A stretch of DNA of 64,000 nt from BM003 sp963699835. Its GTDB lineage: Bacteria > Pseudomonadota > Gammaproteobacteria > Steroidobacterales > BM003. The DNA lies in assembly GCA_963699835.1 (NCBI GenBank), contig CAVOVJ010000003.1, forward strand, positions 1 to 64,000, in the 5' to 3' direction. The notes below the pieces were generated by a model, which saw only the letters and a program-made list of their open reading frames with translations, made no database searches and was not told where the DNA came from. Below, in pieces: positions 55,674 to 64,000 of the stretch. Every line of letters begins with the position of its first letter. Within the stretch, counting starts at the first letter, position 1. The position numbers and the translations under genes are program-made.

Positions 55674-57597
55674 TCAGCGCGCGTTCCCGGCGGCAGCGCG
55701 TTGCGCCGCATCGAGGTGTTCCCAGCGCGCATAGGCGAGCTCGAGTTCAACGCCCAGTTCTTCGAGCCGGGCGAGGGCGAATTTGATCGCGTCCTTGTCG
55801 CGCTGGTAAAACTCCGCGTCGCTGGTTGCCTGTTGCAACTCCGCCTGCTCGGTTTCCAGCGTTTCGATCCGGGCCGGCAGCATCTCCAGTTCGCGGTTTT
55901 CCTTGTAACTCAGTTTGCGTGGTTTTGTCGCCTTACTGGCCTTTGGCAATGCCGCCGGCGGCTCGCTCGGGTTGTTGCGCCCGGTCACGCTTTGTGGGGA
56001 CAGGCTGGCGCTGCCGCAGCCAGTCGCTGTAGCCGCCGACGTATTCGCTGACCGTGGCGTTACCTTCGAATACCAGCGAGCTGGTTACCACGTTGTCGAG
56101 GAAGGCGCGGTCGTGACTGACCAGCAGGATCGTGCCATCGAAATCCGCAACCAGCTCCTCCAGCAGCTCCAGCGTTTCGACATCGAGATCGTTGGTCGGC
56201 TCATCGAGAACGAGCAGATTTGCCGGACGGGTGAAGAGCCGCGCCAGCAACAGGCGGTTGCGTTCACCGCCACTCAGACTGCGTACCGGCGATTGCAGAC
56301 GCTGCGGCGGGAACAGGAAATCACGCAAGTACCCCGCCACGTGGCGATCGCTGCCGTTAATTTTGACCCGCTGGTTTCCGTCGGCGACGCTGTCCATCAC
56401 TGTCCTGTCGGGGTCGAGTTGCTCGCGACGCTGATCGAAGTAGGCGGTCTGCAGCTTTGTTCCGCGATGTACACGGCCCGAATCCGGTTTTAGTTCGCCG
56501 AGAAGGAGACGGATCAGGGTCGATTTTCCAGCGCCGTTCGGACCTATGATGCCGACACGGTCGCCGCGCAGGATGCGCAGCGAAAGGTCCGAAATCACCG
56601 GCTTGCCGTCAAACCCGACGGACGCATGCTCGGTTTCGAAAACGACGCGGCCGGAGACTTCGGCATCTTCGACTCGCAACGTGACATTGGCGCGCTGCTC
56701 GCGGCGCTGGCGACGCTTCTCGCGTAACGCCTCGAGCGCCCGGACCCGGCCTTCGTTGCGGGTCCGCCGCGCCTTGATCCCCTGGCGAACCCAGGTCTCT
56801 TCCTGTGCGAGCAGCTTGTCTGCCTGGTGCGCTTCGCGGGATTCTGCTTCCAGTTGCGCCAGCTTGCGCTTTTTGTAGGTGTCGTAGTCGGTATCCCACG
56901 AACTCAGTCTGCCGCGGTCGAGTTCGCAAATCCGGGTCGCAATCCGACGCACGAAGGCGCGGTCGTGGCTGACGAAAAGCAGGGCGCCGGCGAAATCGCT
57001 TGCGAATTCCTCGAGCCACGCGATCGCGTCGATATCGAGATGGTTGGTCGGTTCGTCCAGCAGCAGCAGGTCGGGCTCGCAGACCAGCGCGCGGGCAAGC
57101 AGGACCCGACGCTGTTGCCCGCCGGACAGGGCGGCAAACTGCGCTGCGCCATCCAGCGAGAGCCGCGACAGGACCGTCTCGACACGCTGGTTGAGGCGCC
57201 AGCCATCGCCGGCTTCGAGCTGATGTTGCAATCGTTCGAGTTCGCTGGCGGCCACGTTGTCGGAGCCATCCGCCAGTTTTGCCGCGGCCTCCTGGTACTC
57301 GCCGATCAACGTCCCGGTCTCGGGCATGCCGCTGGCCACAACGTCGAATACGCGGTTCCCGCTAACCTCGTCAACGGTCTGCGCGAGGCACGCCACCCTG
57401 GCTCCCGGGCGCAGCCGGATCGTGCCGTCGTCGGGTGCGAGTTCGCCGCTAATGAGCTTCAGCAATGTCGATTTCCCCTCTCCGTTGCGCCCGAGCAGGC
57501 AGACTTTCTCCCCCGCATCGATGGAGAAATCGACCGCGGTCAACAGTTCGTGATGACCGAACGCGAGGGATACCTTATCGAACCGGAGAAGAGACAT
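55674..57597 (-). CDS. uup: Uup-type ABC-F ATPase (one-base frameshift)
   Basis: ATG 57597 begins SLLRFDKVSLAFGHHELL. Two ABC domains are present with Walker A GRNGEGKST and GPNGAGKST, signature motifs LSGGQQRR and LSGGERNR, and Walker B LLLLDEPTNHLD and LLVLDEPTNDLD. The linker between them is long and basic. The main frame ends at 55933, but the C-terminal coiled coil of Uup (KLSYKENRELEMLPARIETLE) is in the next frame, ending at 55674. One missing base near 55988 accounts for this. The family acts on ribosomes or DNA repair intermediates. It has no transmembrane domain. Confidence 0.92.
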
Positions 57598-57737
57598 TGA
57601 CGGCAACTCGCTTGGGGCGGGTCGAATGGCGAAATGGGCCGCCAGTATAAGAGAAGATGAGCCCGGTGCCGCGCTCGCAGAAGCGAGGCTAGCCGGTCGG
57701 GCGGGCGAACGCGACGACTTTGGAGTCGGACGTATCT

Positions 57738-58469
57738 TCAGATTCCTGAGATGTTGCCGCCGCCATGGCATGACTCGCGCGCCTCGAGCATGCTCAGCCG
57801 CGCCTCCAGCCATGCGGTCAGTGGCTGCCACTGCGCGATATCCTTGCTTACCCGGTGGCGTTTGAATTCGTGAATTCCCAGGCCCTCATCGGCCGCATGC
57901 AGATAACTCTGGCTGTCGCGGAGCACGCCAATGACTGGAATCGCCAGGCGGTAAACGAAACGCATCAGGTTGCGGTAGGCGACGGTCTGGGTTTTGACCC
58001 GGTTGGCTATGACACCAATATTGCCGGTGCGCCGGTTCACCTTGGCCTTGAGCAGCAGGTCGGCGATAAAGCGCGACGCGGCATGGATATCGATATCGGA
58101 TGTGCCCACCGGTACCAGAATGGCGTCGGCCTCGCGGGTGAAATCGTACAGTTGATGCGGGGCAATCGCGGCCGGCGAATCGACGACCAGGTAGCGAGTC
58201 TCGGGCGGCACGCGCAGTTGCCAGCTGCGGGTTACATTGACATTGGGCTTGTGCGCCTCGACCCCGAAAATCTTTGGGCGAGCGTCCGGACGTTTGCTGA
58301 GCCAGCGCATCGAAGACGCCTGCGGGTCGTAATCCATCAGCGCCGTCGGGTTACCCTGGTTCGCCAGGTAGGCCGCGAGATTCGTAGACACCGTCGTCTT
58401 GCCCGACCCGCCTTTCGGGTTGAGAACAAGAATGCGTTGCCGATGTGGTCCGTGCGCGCTCGTGCTCAT
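57738..58469 (-). CDS. ParA-family ATPase (second)
   Basis: The 243-residue product has Walker A KGGSGKTT at residues 19-26, A' as D-Y-D-P-Q-A near residue 47, and Walker B YLVVDSPAA. DIDIHAASRFIADLLLK and GVIANRV match the ParA/MipZ group. There is no parB. The gene follows Uup on the same strand at a distance of 140 bases and precedes the TolB-TPR gene. Its closest relatives likely position a chromosome or protein cluster; the cargo cannot be told from context. Confidence 0.88.
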   Translation of the reverse strand: MSTSAHGPHRQRILVLNPKGGSGKTTVSTNLAAYLANQGNPTALMDYDPQASSMRWLSKRPDARPKIFGVEAHKPNVNVTRSWQLRVPPETRYLVVDSPAAIAPHQLYDFTREADAILVPVGTSDIDIHAASRFIADLLLKAKVNRRTGNIGVIANRVKTQTVAYRNLMRFVYRLAIPVIGVLRDSQSYLHAADEGLGIHEFKRHRVSKDIAQWQPLTAWLEARLSMLEARESCHGGGNISGI

Positions 58470-58589
58470 TCAGGATTAAATACAGCCCCCAAGACTATGA
58501 AGAGTAACATAATTTAGGGGAATTGAAATGTGATCGCTGTGGCACTGTCCGGGCCGTTCAGTGGGGGCCGATGCGGGGCGGCGGCTGAT

Positions 58590-60210
58590 TCAGCCGTTCT
58601 GATCGGGGTTGCAGGCAGGATCGTTGCGACGCTCGAGTTCATGGGTCCTGATCTTCTCCATTATGGCCTTGAACCGCGGCAGTCCGTGCAGAGACTCGAG
58701 ATCGGAGTCGTTTTCCGCCCACTCTGCAATCATCACCCCGCGCAGCCCGGCAAGCTCGAGGTTGTCCATGGCGCGTTCCGGTTCGCCGATCTGGGCCAGG
58801 CCGCAGGCCACGTTGTAAAGCGTGTCTGGGTTGTTGCCGTCGATGGCCAGCGAGCGCTCGGCCCATTCGAGGGCGCGTTCCTTGTTGCCCAGCGTAACGA
58901 AACCGCCCAGACCGAGATTGAGCGCGCGGGTGTCGTCGGGATTCAGTTGCAGGTGTTTCTCTGCACGGTCGACGCCGCGTTGCGCGGCGGCTATCGCGTC
59001 CTCGTCGCGGCCAAGACTGCTGTAGACCTGGCGCAGCAGAATCGGCGCCTGAAAGTCTTCCGGCCGCGCCCGCTCGGCTTGCTCGAACAGGGCTGCTGCC
59101 TGTTCCAGGTTGCCTTTCTGAAAACAAATGCGGCCGTAGAAATAGGAGGCCTCGAACAGGTCCGGATCGAGCTTCAGCGCGGTTTCGAATTCCGCCGCCG
59201 CCGCCTCGTGCTCACGTCGAACCGTGTACGAGAGCCCGCGTGAGACATGGGCATCGGCGAGATCGGGTGCGAGCGCCAGCGCCCTGCGACTGGCCGTGTC
59301 CGCGCCGTCCAGATTGGCGGGACTGGCTTCCCAGTACATGCAGATCATCGCGTAGCTGTCGGCGAGGGCGGCCCAGGCGAGTGCATAGCCGGGATCGGAA
59401 GCGACCGCCGTGGCAAACATGTCGACGCCGTAGCGAACGTTGGTCGGACCCCAGCGATGAAAGAAGTAGAGTCCTTTGAGGTAGATACTCATAGGCTTCA
59501 ATGTTGTCGGTGCGATATTTTTGTAGCGACGGGGCAACCAGAGTCAGCTCCAGCGCCGCGGCAACACTGGCCGCGATTTCCTCCTGGATTTCGAACACGT
59601 CCTCGAGTTCACGGTCATAGCTCTCCGACCACAGGTGATAGCCGTCGCTGGCATTGATCAGCTGAGTCGTCACCCGCAGGCGGTTGCCGGTTTTGCGTAC
59701 GCTGCCCTCGAGGATCGTGGAGACATTCAGTTCGCGGGCAATGGCGCCGATATCGACGTTCTGGCCCTTGAAGCGGAACGACGACGTGCGTGCCGCGACG
59801 CGGAGTTTGTCGATCTGAACTAGCCGGTTCAGAATCTCCTCGGCAATGCCGTCACAGAAATACTCCTGGTCCTTGTCGGGGCTCATATCGTCAAACGACA
59901 GCACCGCAATAGACGGATGCACAGCGGCATTCGCCGCTGTGGCGCGTTCCGCAGCGTCGGAATCTTTTTCGATGCCGCCGGGCGTGATGTCGAATGCCCA
60001 CGCCAGCACCAGTGCAAGCGGGAACCCGATGATGGCGAGCAGAACCACCATGGTCATGACCCAGTCCGGGATGTGCAGCGGTTCGAAAGTCACTTCGGCG
60101 ACCTGCAGCAGCAGCCATGCAACGATCGCGTAACTGGCGGCCACGCGCAGGACCTTGCGACGATGCAGTTCGCCGAGAAATCGCGAAAATATCGAGCTCA
60201 TTGCGAGCAT
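58590..60210 (-). CDS. Membrane TolB-like/TPR protein (one-base frameshift)
   Basis: ATG 60210 follows GGAG six bases upstream; ATG 60201 is an alternative. The N-terminus (FLGELHRRKVLRVAASYAIVAWLLLQVAEV) has two transmembrane helices, then a TolB-like domain (SIAVLSFDDMSPDKDQEYF, LEGSVRKTG, LWSESYDRE). The frame breaks near 59490-59500, and the next one continues IYLKGLYFFHRW and a run of TPRs to the end at 58590. Together ~540 residues. It is a shorter relative of the gene at 45696, with the same N-terminal layout. The two may be partners or paralogues acting in different complexes. Confidence 0.85.
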
Positions 60211-60394
60211 GTCTGACTCCTGCAGCAACTCACCCGGCGAGCACGTTTGCCATTGCCTGATGGCGCCCGGCGCGTCACTGTCAGAACTTCCCGCCGCATG
60301 GGGCCGATGTGCGCTGGACGCTGTGCTCTCAGGGCCACGGCAGCGGCGGGTAAATCAAGTTTGCGCGAGCTCAGTATGCAACTATTTGACGGCT

Positions 60395-60592
60395 TCAGGC
60401 GAGCAGCGTTCGTTTATCGACGATGCGTTTGGCCTTGCCGAGCGATCTTTCGATACTCCCGGGTTGACCAATTGCCACCCGGGTGCTGATCCCGATGTAC
60501 GACTTGATTCGTTGCTGCAGCATGATCGCGCTGGCGTCGCGCGCCGCGGTGGCCGCCGCGTCCGGACGCAGCTGGCGGCGCACGGTGAGGTT
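60395..60592 (-). pseudogene. Relic of phenylacetate-CoA ligase C-terminus
   Basis: The frame ends with LQQRIKSYIGIS, then PGSIERSLGKAKRIVDKR, the conserved C-terminal domain of phenylacetate-CoA ligase (PaaK), preceded by ~25 similar residues. The rest of the gene is absent, and the Mpo1-like gene occupies the other strand shortly upstream. It is a 65-codon remnant with no start and no function. Confidence 0.65.
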
Positions 60593-60693
60593 GCGCCCGC
60601 GCACGGCCGCGACGGCTTGTGAGACACTACGCGTTGCTGCGCGCGGAGAATGGCCTTCAATGGTTGCAGCAGCGACGACTAAACGGCAACGGC

Positions 60694-61035
60694 ATGGCTT
60701 TCGCGAACCTGACAGACTACCAGCGAGTGCATTCGACGAGGTCGAATCTGCTGATCCACCTCGTGACCGTGCCGCTGTTCGTGATGTCGACGGTGCTGTG
60801 GATTCTTGCGTTGCTGGTGGGAGCAATACCGGCGGTCATGGTATGGACCGTTACGGCGATCATTGCGGTAATGTTGCAGCGTCATGGACATAGGCGTGAG
60901 CCCGAATCTCAACCCGAGGTTACCGGTGCGCTGGCCATTGCGGGTCAATGGTTCGCTGAGCAATTCGTTATTTTTCCATGGTTTGTGGTGTCCGGTGGGT
61001 GGCTTAAACAATGGCGAGAGGCACCACCGGTGTAG
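60694..61035 (+). CDS. Mpo1/DUF962-like small membrane protein
   Basis: From ATG 60694 the 113-residue protein has the pattern YQRVHSTRSNLLIHLVTVPLF, resembling the Mpo1-like (DUF962) start Y-x-x-x-H-x-x-x-x-N-x-x-x-H, then two transmembrane helices and a HGHRR site. GTG 60619 is a possible earlier start. Mpo1-type enzymes are iron(II)-dependent dioxygenases of 2-hydroxy fatty acids; the His residues fit but the match is not strong. The following YceH gene starts 32 bases later. Confidence 0.55.
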   Translation: MAFANLTDYQRVHSTRSNLLIHLVTVPLFVMSTVLWILALLVGAIPAVMVWTVTAIIAVMLQRHGHRREPESQPEVTGALAIAGQWFAEQFVIFPWFVVSGGWLKQWREAPPV

Positions 61036-61066
61036 CGGCGCGTACGAGTTTGCGGGGAGGGTGAGA

Positions 61067-61723
61067 ATGGACCTGGTGCTGGATCAACATGAGGCGCGCG
61101 TCATCGGCTGTCTGCTCGAGAAAGAGATTACGACGCCGGATCAGTACCCGTTGTCGCTGAACGCGCTGACCAATGCCTGCAATCAGAAAAGCAATCGCGA
61201 CCCGGTGATGAGTCTCGGCGAGGCCGAGGTGCTCGCCGCGGTGGATAGCCTGCGTGGCAAACACCTTATTCTCGAGAAGTCGGGATTTGGCAGCCGGGTA
61301 CCAAAATATCAACATCGGTTCTGCAACACCCAGTTTGGCACGCTGCGGTTCAGCGAACAGGAGTTGGGTCTTGTCTGCGTGTTGTTGTTGCGCGGCCCGC
61401 AGACACCGGGCGAGCTGCGCTCGCGTACCCAGCGGCTATGCCGATTCGCCGATTCCGGTGAGTTGGAGGCCTGCCTGGAGGCGCTGGCGGGGCGCGACGA
61501 TGGCCCGTTCGTCGTACGTCTGACACGCGAGCCCGGCAAACGCGAGTCCCGTTATGCACATCTGTTTTCGGGGGACGTTGAAATGGGAGCAGACGCGCCC
61601 GCGGCGGGCGAGGATCCCGAACATTCGCCGTCACTGGCGGCGCGGGTCTACCGGCTCGAACAACATGTGGCGGAGTTGAGTGAGCAACTCGGACGTTTGC
61701 GCGCAAGTCTCGGCGAGGATTAG
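61067..61723 (+). CDS. yceH: YceH family (DUF480) protein
   Basis: ATG 61067 follows GGGGAGGGTGAG. The 218-residue protein begins VLDQHEARVIGCLLEKEITTPDQYPLSLNALTNACNQKSNRDPV, the diagnostic YceH/DUF480 sequence, followed by a second winged-helix domain (LLLRGPQTPGELRSR) and a C-terminal coiled coil (VYRLEQHVAELSEQL). The family occurs mainly in gammaproteobacteria and has no firmly known function. Confidence 0.95.
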   Translation: MDLVLDQHEARVIGCLLEKEITTPDQYPLSLNALTNACNQKSNRDPVMSLGEAEVLAAVDSLRGKHLILEKSGFGSRVPKYQHRFCNTQFGTLRFSEQELGLVCVLLLRGPQTPGELRSRTQRLCRFADSGELEACLEALAGRDDGPFVVRLTREPGKRESRYAHLFSGDVEMGADAPAAGEDPEHSPSLAARVYRLEQHVAELSEQLGRLRASLGED

Positions 61724-61822
61724 CCGCGCAGGTCGCCCGGGACGCCGAACCGTGATATCTGACGCGTCGTTCACGCGTGTATTATTGCCTCTCCGTTGCG
61801 TCGCTAAAAACGCCCCTTCCCT

Positions 61823-64000
61823 ATGCCTCAAGCCGATCATATCCGCCCACCGGTCGAACTGGATTTCCACGCCCTCGTGGAAGCCGCGCCTGACGCAATA
61901 CTGCTGGTGAATGGCGACGGAATTATTGTCTATGGCAATGAGCAAGCGATCGCGCTGTTCGGGTATCCGCGCGCGGAACTGATTGGGGTGTCAGTGGATG
62001 CGCTGGTCCCGGCGTCCTTGCGCGGTGTCCATCCGGCGCAGCGGAGTCAGTTCGATAGCCACCCCGAGACCTTCACTCTGAGGCGCGGACGCGAGGTGGC
62101 TGCACTGACCCGGCAAGGTGAAGAAATCCCGGTTGCGATCAGCCTCAGCAGGATGCAATCCTCGGCCGGAGAACTGGTTGTGACGGCGGTGCGCGACGTC
62201 AGCAATCGCGTCGCTGACGACAAGGAACGAGACCGGCGCGCGCTGTCGGCGCAATTGCTGCTTTGCGCGTCGGAAATTGCGGCCAGTTCGCCTTCGGTGG
62301 GCGAGGCGTTGCAGGGGGTGATCGACCGCGTCTGCGAACAGACCGGGTGGCCGCTTAGGGCATGCCTATGAGGCGGCGGAGGACGACTCCGGAAAACTGC
62401 TTTCAACGCAAATCTGGCATATGTCCGATCCACAGCGTTTCGAACAGTTTCGCAAGGAAACCGAGAAGTTGCGAATTTGCTCCTGGGGTCGGACTGCCAG
62501 GACTGGCGCTGGAGTCGAGGACCACGGTCTGGATGGATGACCTGCGGGCCCGCTGTGGCCCATTTCTGCGTGCGGACAGTGCGGTGGCGGCGGGGCTTGG
62601 CGCTGCGTTCGCGTTCCCGGTGATTGTCGCCGACAAAGTGGTTGCAGATCCTCGAATTTTTTGCGCAGACGACCGGTACCGGCCGATCAGGAGCTGATGC
62701 AGATACTGGAGAATGTCGGGCGCCAGGTCGGGAGAGTTTTCGAACGGCGTAATGCCGAGCGATCGTTAGCCGACGCCGAGCATCAGTACCGCACGCTGGT
62801 GCAGAATGTACCGGGCGCCATCTATCGCTACTCCGACCACCCGGGCAAGGGCTGGACGTTTGATTATATGAGCGATGCGATCGAGGAGATTGCGGGTTAC
62901 GAGGCGAGCGACTTTATCGGCAAGCCCGCCGCGGCATTTGGTCGTATCGTTCATCCCGAAGATCGCAAATGTCTTGATGCCGCGGTTCGTGGCGCGATCA
63001 TTCACGGTGGCCTCTTCCAGGCGGAGTACCGGATTCTGTGCAAGAACGGCGATGCGCGCTGGATGAATGCCAAGGGCGACGGTGACGCATGACGACGTCA
63101 CCGGGAATCCGCTTGTTGACGGGGTGATTTTCGATATCAATGAGCGCAAGGAGGCGGAGGCCGAGCTGGAGCGCGCGCGCGAATCCGCGGAGCAGGCCAA
63201 TATCGCCAAAAGCGCTTTTCTTGCCAACATGAGCCATGAACTGCGCACGCCGCTCAATGCGATTCTTGGTTACAGCGAGATGCTGATGGAAGAAGCGGTG
63301 GATCTCGAGCAGCAGGCGTTTCTTCCTGACCTCAAGAAAATCAATGCAGCGGGGAGCCATCTGCTTGGCCTGATCAACGACGTACTCGATTTGTCCAAGA
63401 TCGAGGCCGGGCGTATCGAAATTTTCGCCGAAGATATCGAGGTCGATGCGCTGTTGAACGAGGTCGCAGCCACCGCGCAGCCGCTGGTTTTGAAAAATTC
63501 CAATCGGCTCGTCGTGGAACGCGTCAACGACCTCGGCCTGGTGCACCAGGACCTGACGAAAATCAGACAGGCGTTGCTGAATCTTCTTTCCAACGCGGCA
63601 AAGTTCACCGAAAACGGCACGATTACCCTGCGCGCCGGGCGCGATGCGAGGCGTACCGGCGACTGGCTGCGGCTCGACGTCATCGACACCGGCATCGGCA
63701 TCCCCGAAGACAAGATCGAGACCTTGTTCGACGAGTTCACCCAGGCCGACGCTTCGACGACGCGTAAATACGGCGGTACAGGACTGGGTCTGGCTATCTC
63801 TCGCCGTTTTTGCCGCATGCTCGGGGGGGATGTTGTGGTGCGCAGTGAGGTCGGCAAGGGCTCCAGATTTTCGATCTCGTTGCCGGCTGTCTTGCCCGGC
63901 GTGGCCGAGGCCGCCGACACCGCGGTTGCCGAAGTGACGGTTACCACGCCCGATGAGGACACGTTGAACCAGATCCGGCTGCGCGGGGCAGGGCGCACGG
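61823..64000 (+). pseudogene. PAS-GAF-PAS sensor histidine kinase (several frameshifts, 3' partial)
   Basis: ATG 61823 starts a PAS domain (ALVEAAPDAILLVNGDG). A GAF-like region follows in the next frames (GHAYEAAEDD, FEQFRKETEKL, GVGLPGLALESRTTVWMDD, AAFAFPVIVADKVVA), then a second PAS (QYRTLVQNVPGAIYRYS) with PAC segment. The kinase core has SAFLANMSHELRTPLNAILGY, NLLSNAAKFTENG, DTGIGIP and GGTGLGLAISRRF. Indels near 62357, 62482, 62655 and 63087 break the frame. The gene runs off the window, so a C-terminal receiver domain may exist beyond it. There is no transmembrane helix; it senses cytosolic signals. Confidence 0.82.

Noticed and set aside
9490..63095. Programmed ribosomal frameshifting at the broken genes
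   Set aside because: Too many unrelated genes are affected and no slippery heptamer with a following stem is shared; missing bases in homopolymers explain them better.

Overview
The window looks like a chromosomal segment of a GC-rich gammaproteobacterium. YceH (DUF480), Uup, a YbaY-type lipoprotein, an Anbu cluster and a NapC/NirT cytochrome all fit that assignment. The many DUF885, TolB-TPR and exported hydrolase genes resemble free-living marine lineages such as Woeseiaceae or Steroidobacterales; that finer placement is a guess. I recognise no rRNA, tRNA, CRISPR array, complete insertion sequence or prophage.

Layout. 0-6 kb: secreted and lipoprotein genes, a cytosolic GST and an NPY-repeat exported protein. 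6-8.4 kb: a ParA-type ATPase translationally coupled to a CYTH-like/CHAD protein. 8.7-12.8 kb: circularly permuted ATP-grasp, alpha-E protein and HExxH metallopeptidase in overlapping frames, facing a convergent Anbu proteasome-like gene. 13-17.7 kb: Dps, DUF5694, an exported DUF1028 protein, an LRSF-motif membrane protein and DUF427. 18-19.7 kb: a lone phage-type tail sheath gene followed by an AraC relic. 20-25.5 kb: membrane proteins and a coupled pair of alpha/beta hydrolase and TPR-trypsin protease. 25.8-29.8 kb: threonine aldolase, GST, M20 peptidase and DUF6090 genes, all carrying indels. 30-37.3 kb: spondin-domain protein, OmpR-type two-component system, CigR-like protein, two triheme cytochromes divergent from a NapC/NirT tetraheme, and a double DsbA-like protein. 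37.7-45.6 kb: DUF885, DUF429, YbaY, a papain-like protease/alpha-beta hydrolase fusion, an exported metallo-beta-lactamase-fold protein and an exported methyltransferase-like protein. 45.7-64 kb: two TolB-TPR proteins, DUF2182/DUF1326, cardiolipin synthase, desaturase, Uup, a second ParA, a PaaK relic, an Mpo1-like protein, YceH and a PAS-GAF-PAS histidine kinase running off the right edge.

Frameshifts. At least 15 genes are interrupted by one-base indels, mostly missing bases in short homopolymers, while both halves still read as conserved protein. The broad spread across unrelated housekeeping-type genes points to uncorrected sequencing errors more than to decay. Single-indel genes are therefore listed as CDS spanning both frames. 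Genes with several indels are listed as pseudogene, meaning disrupted as given.

Most interesting leads: ParA-CHAD coupling (possible polyphosphate-granule positioning), the ATP-grasp/alpha-E/metallopeptidase/Anbu cluster, two independent protease plus alpha/beta-hydrolase combinations, a lone tail sheath, and a consensus promoter plus strong Shine-Dalgarno site upstream of dps with no canonical start codon behind it.
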